This document shows positions 1-10,077 of a DNA stretch of 24,732 nucleotides, in pieces. Both the position numbers and the translations under genes were made by a program. Below the pieces are notes generated by a model, which was not told the DNA's origin, did not search any database, and saw nothing but the letters and a program-made list of their open reading frames with translations. Numbering within the stretch: the first letter of the stretch is position 1; every line of letters begins with the position of its first letter. The stretch is from NCBI GenBank assembly GCA_004335835.1, contig RWJK01001906.1, positions 1-24,732 on the forward strand. Direction: 5' to 3'. This stretch comes from Scenedesmus sp. ARA3. Taxonomy: Eukaryota > Chlorophyta > Chlorophyceae > Sphaeropleales > Scenedesmaceae.

Positions 1-1118
1 GGGAGCGGCGCATGCCGGTTGTGCCTGACTCAGGTGCTGGCGCGCCGGCACCAGCAGCAGGTGGTGCTGCTGCCTGGTCTGCTTGCAGCAGGGAGCGCCG
101 CATGCCGGTTGTGCCTGACTCAGGTGCTGGCGCACCAGCGCCTGCACCACCTGCTGACTCTGCCTGCAGCAGGGAGCGCCGCATGCCTGTGCCTGCACCT
201 GGATTACCTGACAGAGGGTTCAGCCGTCCAGCAGCGCTGCTGGCAGCACCAGACAGCCCTGACCCAAGTCCCTGGCCACCGCCGGTGACTGCTCCCACTG
301 TGTTGTTGTAGGCGCTGCCAGTTGCATTGCGGGCGGCGTTTGCAGCCCTGCCAGGCAGGCTGGTAGCTGCTGCAACGGGTGATTGAGTGCGGTTGGCTGC
401 GCTGGACGATGTGTTGGATGTGCCAGCTCCTATGTTGCTGAAGATGCTTGGGACGAGCTCAGGGGCCGGCGGCATGGCTGCAGATGTGGTGCTTCCAGGG
501 ACTGCTGCGGCAGAGGTGTTGGATGCACCGCTAGTATTGCCAGTGGTGTTGGTAGCTGTGGGAGCTTGGGAGGATGAGTTGCCTAGGCCCAGGTTTGCTG
601 CTGCTGATGATGCATTGGGCAGCAGGTTTGACAGCTGCAGCAGGGTGCGGCGGTCGGAGCCTGCAGGAAGTTTGTAGGACAAGGTTGCAACGAGGTCAGC
701 AGCATGGATGGTAAGGCGAAAAATTAGGCATTGCTCAAGTGGTGTAAGCGGCGTGCTGCAGCTAGTGCCTATGCTGGAGGCTCTGTAGATATGAGGGCGA
801 CGCCACCCTGCTGTATTTCTGATGCTGGTCAACAACACATGACACCTGCAGGCTGCCACAGCATTTGCTGTATGCCTGCCTCTCATTGCCTCAACAGCCT
901 CAGACGCTGCACATGACGCCTGGCTGCTGATCTGCTGCTGCCTTAAGGCAGCTTCAAGAAGCAGGCAACTGTGTGATGCCATCTGCATTGACCTGTGCCA
1001 GATGCTGAAAATCAGGTACAATCCGCACAGCAAGCCAATTCGCACCTGAAGCTGTTGTACAACCACATAACGCTATCAAGAGGCAGCAGGCGAGGGCAGT
1101 CCGATGTACAGCCCCCAT
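1..1118 (-). CDS. Gene A: secreted low-complexity protein with MRRSLLQ repeats (5' part; runs off left edge)
   Basis: Two exons: 1046-1118 (start ATG at 1118-1116, donor GT at 1045-1044, phase 1) and 1-906 (acceptor AG at 908-907), joined by a 139-bp intron. Exon 1 encodes a clear signal peptide, MGAVHRTALACCLLIALCGC, followed by TTAS, so the product should enter the secretory pathway. Exon 2 stays open for 906 bp to the window edge. It has a Cys-containing segment (ACRCHVLLTSIRNTAGWRRP, then CSTPLTPLEQC), then a Ser/Ala/Thr/Asn-rich stretch with several N-x-S/T sequons, then a repeat of 30 and 27 residues (MRRSLLQ followed by a Gly/Ala/Pro-rich linker with PAPESGTTG). The repeat periods (90 and 81 bp) keep the frame. 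I do not recognise the family. An extracellular-matrix or cell-wall role is an inference from the signal peptide and composition. The 3' end is outside the window. Gene A lies downstream of gene B in the same orientation. Confidence 0.7.
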
Positions 1119-1713
1119 GGCGCTACACAGTCGCCTTCTGCTGCTGCTTGAGCTGGGAAGGGCGGCGAGCTAAGCCAAAAAGCTTTAATTGAGCTACGAC
1201 GAGGTTTAAACGGGTCAAGCAGGTGTTTTCCCTGCAAGGCTGAAGCGAAACGTGCAGCAGAGCTCAAGGCCGTGAACGGCCGTGGGCGCTTAGGGTTTGC
1301 TGGTCGACTTTCTGCCTGCACTGAATGTCCGCACAGCACTTTGTGCGCAGTTATACTCCAGTTTCATCTGCATCATGGCTTGATGGGGCCTGATGTCACA
1401 ACATGTCCGATGAATTCGACGGTTACATTCGCAGCCCCCAGAGGATCACGATGCTTGCACGACCAGAACACACCAGAGATTGCGCAATAACATAAATAAC
1501 TATTCGTAAAACAAATTTCTGGGTGACTGCCAGCGAAGTGCATCCATTCTGGCCAGAGAGCATCGACCTGTCCCACAGGAAGTGTTCAGGAAGAGTTCAC
1601 CCCTCCGATCACCATTCAGCCATGGTGTGCTAACTGCCAGGCCACACAGGCTAGCAGAAAAGAAGCAAAAGTATTGCGCATGCACCAACCAAGAAACTGC
1701 ATGCAGGCACACA
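1119..1713. other. Upstream region of gene A (promoter/5' UTR, no gene seen)
   Basis: No convincing exon in either strand; open frames are short and lack family-like or signal-peptide content. On the minus strand an A/T-rich patch (CAATTAAAG, complement of about 1181-1189) lies some 65-75 bp before the gene A ATG and could be a core promoter element, but this is weak. A second TGTAA (minus) occurs at 1427-1423. A short palindrome, ATTGCGCAAT, lies at about 1480-1489. Confidence 0.4.
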
Positions 1714-1718
1714 TTACA
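1714..1718 (-). terminator. Candidate TGTAA polyadenylation signal of gene B
   Basis: TGTAA on the minus strand (TTACA on plus). TGTAA is the usual green-algal poly(A) signal. It is the first one met after the gene B stop codon at 3365, which implies an unusually long 3' UTR of about 1.65 kb; the alternative at 1423-1427 would be longer still. A non-canonical nearer site is possible. Confidence 0.35.
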
Positions 1719-3364
1719 CCCATGCATGCGGTGTGAAACTAGCAGTGACCATGTTGTACAATACTCTGCAGAACACTGCGCACAGCCCAGGACAATTCAA
1801 AAGACAAGCACTGCTCCACTCTAAGAATGCGCTAGCAGGACACCAGTGCCACAAACCAGCACCAGGAACAACACATACTAAAGGAAACAATTTTGAATAT
1901 GCAGTACATACCACTGCACCTCTCCTAAACCTGGACAGCCTGATATCAATCAAGCAAGTGTGCTGAGGACACCGCACGAGACGTGCAACTACAAACGCAG
2001 ATGCGTGGCCACATTCATGCAGCAACTGCCTTGTATCAGCATGGACGATGCAGCAGCGCAGGTGCTTGCACTAGCAGAAGTGCGTGACACCCAACCGATC
2101 GCGACTTGTCAGACCAGTTGCTCGCAACTTTCCAGCAAAGTGCATGCCATATCCAGCATGCTTGCATGCACACCAAAGGAGCTGAAAGTTGCTCCTCTGT
2201 CACTAGCAAGCCGCATTCAGCTGCACAGCAGGTTCAGCGACTGAAATCACGAGCAACATGTGAAAAGACACAGCACTAGCATGCAGCATGTCCCCACAAG
2301 AACTTCACCAGACTGCTAGAAAACAGCAGGCGCAAGCACAACAACAAGCTGTGTGACAGCCAGACGCAGGCAATGTATTCTGTGCCTGCACAATATAGAG
2401 AGCCACACACTGCCATCTGCAGCTGCAGCCTCCATAACACGTGTATAGCCGCAGCAACATAGCTGCGCTGGCCGTCAGCAGTGTGCACGCATCACGGCTT
2501 GACTTTCCACACAACACAATACAACAAAACACACTAAGCAACAGGGCAACAGCCAGCTGTTCGGCACGCGGCCTGCACGCATGTGAGTGCTAGACCATTC
2601 ACAGGCACCACTGCAGCAGGACTTGACATCTGGCAACAGTCAGGCTAGCTGCAGAAGCCACAGCAACAAACTTCCAGCAAGTGCTGGCCGAGTCTGTGCT
2701 GGGACTCTGATTGCCGAGCCCTCATCTGCCTTCACTCTGTGACCACATACGATGCATCTGTACTAGCTGCCTGCATGCACATGGTGCAGATGCACACACA
2801 ATACTGCATGCAAGGCACTGTTGAGTGATGCGTGACCTTCTCAATGATTGTTTTCCTACTGTGGTTGAGACTGCAACACTCTCCCTAATACATATCAACA
2901 CCCTCTCGCCTTCGCGCCTAGTGGCGCACATATCAAACCAAACAGCCACTCTCTTCTGCTTGCAGCAGGCAGTCTCAACACACAAGCACTACTCATCAAG
3001 CGCCATACCATCACACACACTGTAAATCGCTTTATACTGCACACCTTGCTGTTGTGAGTGGCACAAATAGCCCGCTGCGACGCACCACCACACACAACAG
3101 CATGATCATCAGCAGCAACACAGACTGGCTTTGCAGTTGCCATACAGGTGGATGCACCAGTGACACCACCACAGATGCCTAGCACTGCTGGTGCACCCTC
3201 AGCATGCAGCGCCTGCAGCTGCAGAGGCTGTAGGCTGAGCAGCCGGCCACACAGAATTGCTGCTGCTCGACCATCGTGCAAGTAGGCAATCCTTTGACCA
3301 CTGGACTCAACTGTATCCACGGTCACAGCTGCCTGCACGCACACGCTGCCCCTGCTGCAGCCCA
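1719..3364 (-). other. Long gene-free stretch, probably 3' UTR of gene B
   Basis: About 1.65 kb with no exon-like open frame in either strand. Composition differs from the coding parts: CA-rich on the plus strand, many TGCATGCA-like words, few CAG tracts, and no exon-edge echoes. One plus-strand TGTAA lies at 3021-3025 but no plus-strand gene ends there. Confidence 0.45.
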
Positions 3365-6242
3365 TCACGTGCTCTTGCCTCTGCTGCTCTTGGCAGTGCC
3401 GTTGGCCGGTTGCGGCACCCCACGCACTGCATCTGATGTAACAGGCGTACCTCCAAGGTCATGCAAGCTCCCACTGCCTTGCTGCAGCTGCGGCTCTGCC
3501 GGAGGCTTCTGCCCACTGATCGCCTTGAGCAGCTGCACGCCAGTCGCGCCAACGCTCGGCAGCTTGAACGCCGGCATGATCGAATCAGCCGGCGGTGTTG
3601 CTGCTGCCCCTGATGCTGCTGCTGCTGCTGCCGCTCCCACCTCATCGTCCACTGCTACTGTGCTTGTGGGGCTGACATTGGCGCTGCTGCTAGGCGAGCG
3701 CTGCGCAGACTGCGTGGATGCGGTGCCGCCATTGCCGTTGCCCTGCGCCGCGCGCGTGCTGCGCACCTGGTTGGCTGCCTGCAGCACCCTCTCGGGGTGC
3801 AGCAGGTTCTGCAGCGCTGCAAAGTGCTCGCCATCCTTAGGCTCTGCGAGGCCTCCAAGTCCTGCTCCAAAGCGTGTGGCATCCATTGGGCCAGATAGCA
3901 GCGTGAGCGCTGCGGTGTACTGCTGCACATTGGGCAGCGGCGCGTAGGCGATTGGGGACAGCCGGATGCGGCGGTTGGCTGGCACGCGCACATAGTCTGG
4001 GTCCAGCAAGTCGATTGCATCCACCAGCAGCTGCTGCAGCAGCAGCACGCGCGTCCACCTGAGGACGCAGGCAAGGGAGATATGCAGCGGCAGGGCAATG
4101 GGCGTTTAGGCAAGTGTAAGTGTAAGTCGGTTTCCAGCACAGCAGTCGATTGCGTCCACCAGCAGCTGCTGCAGCAGCAGCACGCGCGTCCACCTGGAGA
4201 TGTAGAAGAGGGTCGCAGCAGCAACAGACAGATGTCAGCATAGTGTGAGGTCTGGCAGGTCGATCGCGTCCACCAGCAGCTGCTGCAGCGGCAGCGGCAG
4301 CACACGCGTCCACCTGGAGATGTGGATGAGGGCAGCAGCAGCGGGCAGATGCGCAGGTGAGCAGTGTGGGAGGGCCAAGCAGGTCGTTGGTGTTCACCAG
4401 CAGCTGCTGCACCAACAGCACGCTCCTCCAGGTAAAATGGCAAAGACAGAGATGCAGATGCAGGCGGGATAAAGTGAATGCAGTCGGTACGGCAATTTTT
4501 TATTTGCTACGCCGCACCTGCTGCATCTGTCTCACCTGTGTGTGCGGGCAGCTGGCTCTCCCATTTATTAGGCCCTGTCAGCAGTGCCGCCAGGTCAGCC
4601 TCGATGGGCTGCAGCCGGCAAAGACAACACCCCCCCCCCGCCGCACCTCAACCCTCATCCCCTCACCTGTGTGTGCGCGCTGCTGGCTCTCCCATCCAGC
4701 TTGGCCCTGTCAGCAGTGCCGCCAGGTCAGCCTCTATGGGCTGCAGCCAGGAGACAACATAAACCTCCCACACCTAAACCCTCATGCCCTCACCTGTGTG
4801 TGCGCAATGCTGGCTCTCCCATCCAGCTAGGCCCCGTCAGCAGTGCCCCCAGGTCAGCCTCTATGGGCTGCAGCCAGGAGAAAACATCAACCCCCCACAC
4901 CTAAACCCTAATTCCCTCACCTGTGTGTGCGCGCTGCTGGCTCTCCCATCCAGCTAGGCCCGGTCAGCAGTGCCGCCAGGTCACCTTCGATTGGCTGCAG
5001 CCATGCCGCAAACTCGGGCTCAGCCTGCAGCTTGCCCAGGAAGGTGCTGTAGGAGTGCGTGTAGTGGCGCTCAGAGCCTGCAGGCAGGAAAGCAACCAGC
5101 AACAAATCAGACACAGCAGTGTGTTTGGTGAGTTGCAGCTTGCCCAGGAAGGTGCTGTAGGAGTGCGTGTAGTGGCGCTCAGAGCCTGCAACGCAACAGG
5201 TATTTCAAGCACAAGGCACAGCACGATTCAGCAGGTGCAGGAAGGTGCTGTAGGAGTGCGTGTAGTGGCGCTCAGAGCCTGCAATGCAACAGGTAGTTCA
5301 AGCACAAGGCACAGCAGGATTCAGCAGGTGCAGGTTGGTGCTGTAGGAGTGCGTGTAGTGGCGCTCAGAGCCTGCAATGCAACAGGTAGTTCAAGCACGA
5401 GGCACAGCAGGATTCAGCAAGTGCAGGAAGGTGCTGTAGGAGTGTGTGTAGTGTCGCACAGAGCCTGCAGGTAGAACATGCAGTAAGCAGATGCATAGAA
5501 TGCAGTGCTTCAGCAGTTTGTACAGTGGCACGTTCAAACATCGGATGCTGTGTGGCAGGAAGCTTCAACGAGCAGCGGGTGCCCAGCAAGTTGGTGTGCG
5601 TCAGCGCATGAAAACAGCCTGCAGTGAAGTGCTGCATGTGAAAGCACCACGCTTGCCAGCATAATAACAGCAGTGTACAGCAGGTTATCAAACACAGCCC
5701 CTCGCTCACCAAGTGGCGTGCAGCCCATCTGGCTGCCGATGGCGCGCTGGCTGCCCCTGCTGACCCTCAGCGGCACCACACACGCCCCGGAGCCGTCCTT
5801 GAGCCCTGCAGAGCAGCAGCAGCAACAGCAGCAGTGCCACAGGTTGAGGCGCAGTGGCAAGAGCTGCTGTGCACATCTTGCTGACTTGTCCTACACTGCT
5901 ACATGTGCACGACGAACAAGCCACAGCAGCGCCACAACTGCAGGCGTTGGCATGCAGCCAACAAGAACCATGCACATATTGCACTTGTGCGCTCCTTGCT
6001 GACTTCTCCTACACTGTTGCACATGCACAACGAACATGCCACAGCAGCACCAAATTTAAATCCAAGATGCGTGTATGCAATCAACACGCGCCATGCGCGT
6101 GGAACAAAAGGGCAACGAAGCTGGCACGCACCTGCGGTCATGGCCTTGCGCTTGCCCTTCACTGGCTGGTAGGGCTTCCGCTGCCTCGCCCCTGGGTGGT
6201 CGCGCAGCTCATCCGGCTCGTCCAGCCAGCCCTGCGCAGCAA

Positions 6243-6274
<32 letters not shown>

Positions 6275-8865
6275 GGGTTACATGCGTCGTGATCATACAT
6301 CAAACAAACGCTTCGCCCATGAGTGGCCGCGCAGCTCATCCGCCTCATCCAGCCAGCCCTACACACAAGCGTACAGCAGCAGCAGCAACAGCAGCAACAG
6401 AAGAAGATGCAGCAGAGTTATACATGCGTCCTGATCATACATCAACAAACGCTTCGCCCATGAGTGGTCGCACAGCTCATCGCCTCGTCCAGCCAGCCCT
6501 ACATACAAACAAACAGCAGCAGCATCATTGCAGGTATCCTCTGAAACACGTGTCTGAAATCGTTTGTTTGACGCGTATCACACAGTCGGTTGTTGTACAA
6601 TGAATCTGATTCATAGTTTCTTACCTGCAGTGTTGCCGGGCTGGCGCACAGCACAAAGCGGAAGCTCTCAACCAGTGTGGCCAGTGTGTCGCTGCCCTGC
6701 GGGTTGCCTGCCGCCAGGAAGGAGCGCTCGCGCGGGCCCTCGCGGCGCACCACTTCGAGAAAACCCAGGAACTGCATATTGAAACATGACAGCAGCCAGG
6801 CAGTTGAGACACTTGGACTTCAAGATGACAATGAAAGATCATGGCTGGCATGCTCTCGCGACGCACCACCTCCAGCGGTGACCGCAGCAAGGCGGTCGCT
6901 GTCATGATCTTGCTGATGACGGACTTGCACCAGGAGGTGCGTATAACATGGTATGATGTTGTCAACACCTCTGCTTCCGGTGTCAGCGCTGCTGGAAACC
7001 AATGCGGCTGCACTGGGCCCACCTCGAGCACACATGCACTGCAGCTGCAACAGGGCCACCCCTGCTCTATGAGATGGCGCTTGGATCCACATACCATGCC
7101 ACACCATTCGGCAGCAGCGACATGCAGCTCACCTGTGCCAGAGTGAAGAGTGTGTATGCGATCTCCTCGCCACACAGCACGTCCTCAGCCTTGTACCACT
7201 GCAGCAGCAGCACGACACACATCGCGGGTGCGGCACAGGAAGCATTAGGTGTGGGTCGCGCACGGGTAATTTGAAGTAAATCAACAGCAAACGTTGCAGT
7301 ACAGACAGGTAAGTGTCGCAGCTGTCGACTATTTGCTGCTTCATGGCTGCCAGTGCTTGCGTTGCCTCCTTCTGCTGCTGCTGCATAGCCGTACACCGCT
7401 GCACGAAAGCAACAATACTGCATCTGTGCTGCTGCTGCTGCTGCTGCCGCTGCTGCTGGTGTTGCCTGCACACACTCCCGTCATGGTGGTCAGGTGCCAC
7501 AGGCGCTCCTCCAAGTGCTGCACACATGCAACTACACCAGTACTACTGCTGCTGCCTCCAGCACCCACCTCTCCCGTCATGGTGGCCAGGTGCCACACGC
7601 GCTGCTCCAGGTCCACGCTGCTCTCCAGCAGCGGGCCGCGGTAGCGCGCGATGATGGACGCCAGCTCCTGCAGCACCGCCTCAGCCTGCTTCTCGCGGTC
7701 CAGCTGCAGGTGCAGCAGCAGCATCAAGCAAGAACAGCAGTTCAGGTCAGCAACATGCAGCAAGCGTCTGCAAGCTCCTGCAGCACCGCCTCAGCCTGCT
7801 TCTCGCGGTCCAGCTGCGGCATTGAAAAGAGAAAGAAGGCATTACGGGTGAGCACCACAGCAGTGTACAACAGCATGCAACTGCCAGGTCTTGCAGCACC
7901 GCCTCCACCTGCTTCTCGCGGTCCAGCTGCAGGTGCAGCAGCAGCATACGGCAAACACAGCAGTTCACGTCAGCGACATGCAGCAAGCGTCTGCAAGCTC
8001 CTGCAGCACCGCCTCAGCCTGCTTCGCGTGGTCCAGCTGCGGCATTGAAAAAAGAACGAAGGCATTGCGGGTGAGCGCAACAGCAGCACATATCAGCATG
8101 CAACGACCAGCTCCTGCAGCACCGCCTCCGCCTGCCTCTCGCGGTCCAGCTGCAGGTGCAGCAGCAGCATCAAGCAAGAACAGCACTTCAGGTCAGCGAC
8201 ATGCAGCATGCGTCTGCAAGCTCCTGCAGCACCGCCTCAGCCTGCTTATCGCGGTCCAGCTGCGGCATTGGAAAGTGAAAGAAGGCATTGCGGGTGAGCA
8301 CAACAGCAGCATACATCAGCATGCAACTGCCAGGCCTGCGGCACCGCCTCCGCCTGCTTCTGGCTGGTCAGTGCGGCATGAGGCCAGTCGTGATTGATCA
8401 TCATCGATCATCGTCAGATGCTGATGTGCTGCTGCAGTAATGCAGCTGCACCGCAGCAAGATCCCCTCCTCTGGCACATCCATGAGCGGCACATGCAGGT
8501 GTGCCGTGTGCTAAAGCAGCTGTGGTAAATCACTTGACAACATGGCCAGTGGCCCTGCTGCGCACCTCCTTCTGCAGCTCCACGCGCTTGCTCTCAGTCA
8601 TCAGGTTCCCATAATAGTTGAGCCCCACGCTGCCCACTGCCAGCACAGCACTGAACACAGCAGCAACCTCCGGCTTCAGCAGCGCTGACAAGCCCAGGAA
8701 GCTCTCCAGGCCTGTGTACATGATGAGGCGGGACCCGCGCTTGGGCTTGGGTGCGCCAGGCCTGCTGCTGATGCGGCTGCGGCCATGCAGGGGGCTGCGG
8801 ACGCAGCAGGAGCAGCGCAGAGTTTGCAGGAAAATGTTCAGGTGGCGAGGAGTGCATGAGTGCAT
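3365..8865 (-). CDS. Gene B: plastid/cyanobacterial-type conserved membrane-anchored protein, 8 exons, 564 aa
   Basis: Exons (5' to 3'): 8566-8865, 7569-7703, 7133-7198, 6625-6771, 6132-6231, 5710-5805, 4921-5077, 3365-4058. All junctions are GT-AG and phases agree (0,0,0,0,1,1,2); the CDS is 1695 bp. Residues 1-60 are basic and Ser/Arg-rich, like a plastid transit peptide; residues 63-88 form one membrane segment (VAAVFSAVLAVGSVGLNYYG). The body has RYRGPLLESSVDLEQRVWHL (120-139), a short YTLFTLAQ segment joined to FLGFLEVVRRE (about 160-178), RVSRGSQRAIG (263-273), PEFAAWLQPIEGDLAALL and LLVDAIDLLDPDYVRVPANR (344-363). These match, from memory, an uncharacterised cyanobacterial family with a 'YRDPLL..A.DLQSR.yNI', 'FLGW.EI.RRE' and 'FR..RGEQRAIGE' signature; this family call has not been database-checked. 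The last 170 residues are Ala/Ser/Gly-rich and probably disordered. Function is unknown; plastid membrane location is inferred. The start is the first ATG of the open exon. Confidence 0.82.
4147..4435 (-). repeat. Echo copies of the 5' edge of gene B exon 8 in intron 7
   Basis: Three partial copies of the exon 8 start (coding VLLLQQLLVDAID) lie upstream of the true exon in intron 7. The true acceptor edge is 4058; the first two copies carry the equivalent edge at 4193 and 4313, i.e. 135 and 120 bp apart, with CAG-type acceptors kept. The third (about 4383-4435) is more diverged and its acceptor AG is lost. Reading through the first copy meets a stop, so its use would truncate the protein. Confidence 0.85.
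4533..4880 (-). repeat. Echo copies of the 3' edge of gene B exon 7, with donors, in intron 7
   Basis: Three copies of the exon 7 end (coding PIEADLAALLTGP and the ACACACAG|GTGAG donor) follow the true exon end at 4921. The equivalent donor edges are 4794, 4667 and 4536 (steps 127, 127, 131 bp). Each has an intact GTGAG donor and a CTGCAG that could act as an acceptor, so each is a potential cryptic exon. Only the true copy joins exon 8 in phase. The intron portion contains CCCTAAACC words, which are part of this array and not a telomere. Confidence 0.88.
5132..5464 (-). repeat. Echo copies of the 5' edge of gene B exon 7 in intron 6
   Basis: Four copies of the exon 7 start (coding GSERHYTHSYSTFL, preceded by a TGCAG or similar acceptor) lie upstream of the true exon. 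Equivalent acceptor edges are 5077 (true), 5185, 5278, 5371 and 5464, with steps of 108, 93, 93 and 93 bp, all multiples of three. The first echo is open to the true exon; the outer ones meet a TGA. The outermost copy has more substitutions, consistent with greater age or weaker constraint. Confidence 0.9.
5868..6060. repeat. Tandem duplication inside gene B intron 5
   Basis: A segment of about 117 bp containing TTGCTGACTTGTCCTACACT, followed by an ACATGTGCACGACGAAC-like stretch and CCACAGCAGC, occurs twice (about 5868-5945 and 5985-6060) with substitutions. It is intron-only and does not copy an exon edge, which shows that tandem duplication here is not restricted to junctions. Confidence 0.7.
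6307..6503 (-). repeat. Echo copies of the 5' edge of gene B exon 5 in intron 4
   Basis: Two diverged copies (about 6307-6360 and 6450-6503) of the exon 5 start, which codes GWLDEPDELRDHPGA. They keep the GCGCAGCTCATC core (plus strand) and the CCAGCCAGCCCT boundary but have lost coding potential. (CAG)n tracts on the plus strand lie immediately to the right of the true acceptor and of the first copy. Confidence 0.75.
6845..6878 (-). repeat. Echo of part of gene B exon 4 in intron 3
   Basis: A diverged fragment coding LEVVRRES-like sequence repeats the EVVRREG region near the 5' edge of exon 4 (true exon 6625-6771). The similarity covers only about 30 bp, so this is a degenerate remnant. Confidence 0.5.
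7469..7525 (-). repeat. Echo of the 3' edge of gene B exon 2 in intron 2
   Basis: A copy of the exon 2 end, reading HLEERLWHLTTMTG against DLEQRVWHLATMTG in the true exon, followed by GTGTGT where the true exon has a GTGGGT donor. It lies about 45 bp downstream of the true exon end at 7569. Confidence 0.8.
7774..8371 (-). repeat. Higher-order echo array of the 5' edge of gene B exon 2 in intron 1
   Basis: Six copies of the exon 2 start (coding LDREKQAEAVLQEL after a CAG acceptor). Equivalent acceptor edges are 7703 (true), 7813, 7926, 8036, 8149 and 8259, with a degenerate copy near 8371. Steps alternate 110, 113, 110, 113, 110 bp. Two flank types also alternate (one with a TGCTGCTGCACCTGCAG acceptor region on the minus strand, one with CAATGCCGCAG), so the real unit is a dimer of 223 bp, repeated nearly three times. 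Confidence 0.92.
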
Positions 8866-9354
8866 GGATTGGTTGAGCAGGGTTGTAGTGAATGAAGAGT
8901 AAGAAGCTGCTTAACAAATGGCAGTATACTGAATTCAGTGCTCACTGTCTGCTGATCATACTGCACACGTGGGCTGTGTTGCGTTGGTGAATGTGGGAGG
9001 ATTGCCTGTTGTGCAAGCCTGCCCTGGCTGCTTCAGCTGCAACACCTTGACACCTTCAGACATCAATCTATGCGACAGCAATCTGTAATTGAACGATAAG
9101 GTTGAGCTGCTAGCAAGCTGCCAGACAGTGGATACAGATGCTGGTCAAGGGGCCTTTGCTGCCCACCTGCATGGCACCTGCTGGGATAAATGCCCAACGT
9201 GCCGCAATCCATGTCCAGTGGCAGCAGTTTTGCAGCCACGCATTTGCTGCAGGCTGCCTGCAGCCCACATGCCGAGCAGAGCCCTCCTGCTGCTCGAGTT
9301 CAATGGTCGTGAACTACGGTACTTGCAACTTAATTTGCGAAGGTAGTAAGATCT
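8866..9354. other. Upstream region of gene B (promoter/5' UTR)
   Basis: About 490 bp between the gene B start and the candidate poly(A) site of gene C. No supported exon on either strand. It presumably holds the gene B promoter; no convincing TATA box is visible. A CCAAT word on the minus strand sits at 8872-8868 but is too close to the ATG to be a normal promoter element. Confidence 0.45.
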
Positions 9355-9359
9355 TTACA
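9355..9359 (-). terminator. Candidate TGTAA polyadenylation signal of gene C
   Basis: TGTAA on the minus strand, about 720 nt downstream of the gene C stop codon at 10078. It would leave a compact intergenic space of about 490 bp before gene B. Confidence 0.5.
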
Positions 9360-10077
9360 AATAGCAGACGAACGCAGCCGCGCGGACACCTGGCTTGACC
9401 TCAACGCCCGCAGTTCTAGCGGGAGTCTCAAGGAGACGGCAAGCTGCGTTAAGGCTTGTGATATGCGTTGAAGTAGCTGAATAGAGACGTTTGTAGCCAA
9501 TGAGAGGAGAAGTACAGCAGAAGCTTTCGTGAAACGAGTAGGAGATAGTAGTGAAGGCTTAAGTCACGGTCTGACTTGTTTAAGCCACCTGACGCCAGCG
9601 ATTGTGCGTATTCGCTGAGATATCGATATTCAAATAGCTTTGATACGGTAAAAGAGGGCACCAAGGCTGATAGAGGAATGCATATCACCCATCATCACTC
9701 TCTTGCTGGTCCCACGTGGGTGCACTTCTGCCAAAAGATAACCTCAGCCAACAGCCACGGCAGCCGGGAACAACAAACACGGGGATGAACAAAAGAGCTT
9801 GCCCTGCAATGGCATGATAAGTAGCTGCCCAGTGCAGTTGCTGCTCACTAGCCTGGTGATTTCAAGTAGATCCCAGGCCCAGTCCCTACACATACGTGCA
9901 ACACTGTACAAGGCATGCGCAGCCAGCACAGGCACGCGAAAGCTGACGCATTTGAAATCATTGCAATTTCCAATGTGCTCAGGCATCAACGCCGCCCAAG
10001 GGGCTGCCATTTCTGATGCCTCAGCCAGCAATCATCGCGCTGATACAACCCTTCCATGTGCTGCTGGGCACCAGCTG
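9360..10077 (-). other. 3' UTR of gene C
   Basis: No exon-like open frame; more A/T-rich than the coding regions. A small perfect hairpin (GTCTC-AAG-GAGAC) occurs at about 9424-9436. Confidence 0.45.

Noticed and set aside
12..677. Plus-strand open frames over 1-700
   Set aside because: The minus strand has a continuous frame with a signal peptide exon, sequons and frame-keeping repeats; the plus frames are its shadows.
1411..1455. Similarity between TGAATTCGACG at about 1410 and at about 13020
   Set aside because: Only a short word is shared; the flanks are not convincingly alike, so chance is enough.
4760..4915. CCCTAAACC words resembling telomere repeats
   Set aside because: They occur once per unit of the exon 7 donor array and are not in tandem with each other; they are ordinary intron sequence.
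5534..5650. Candidate exon in gene B intron 6 coding CFHALTHTNLLGTRCSLK
   Set aside because: It has a usable acceptor and fits phase 1, but no GT donor follows in a sensible place, and skipping it joins exon 6 to exon 7 in phase with family-like sequence.
9280..9480. Possible tRNA or small RNA around a CGAGTTCAA word and a GTCTC/GAGAC hairpin
   Set aside because: No cloverleaf could be formed with matching acceptor, anticodon and T arms; the hairpin is only five base pairs.
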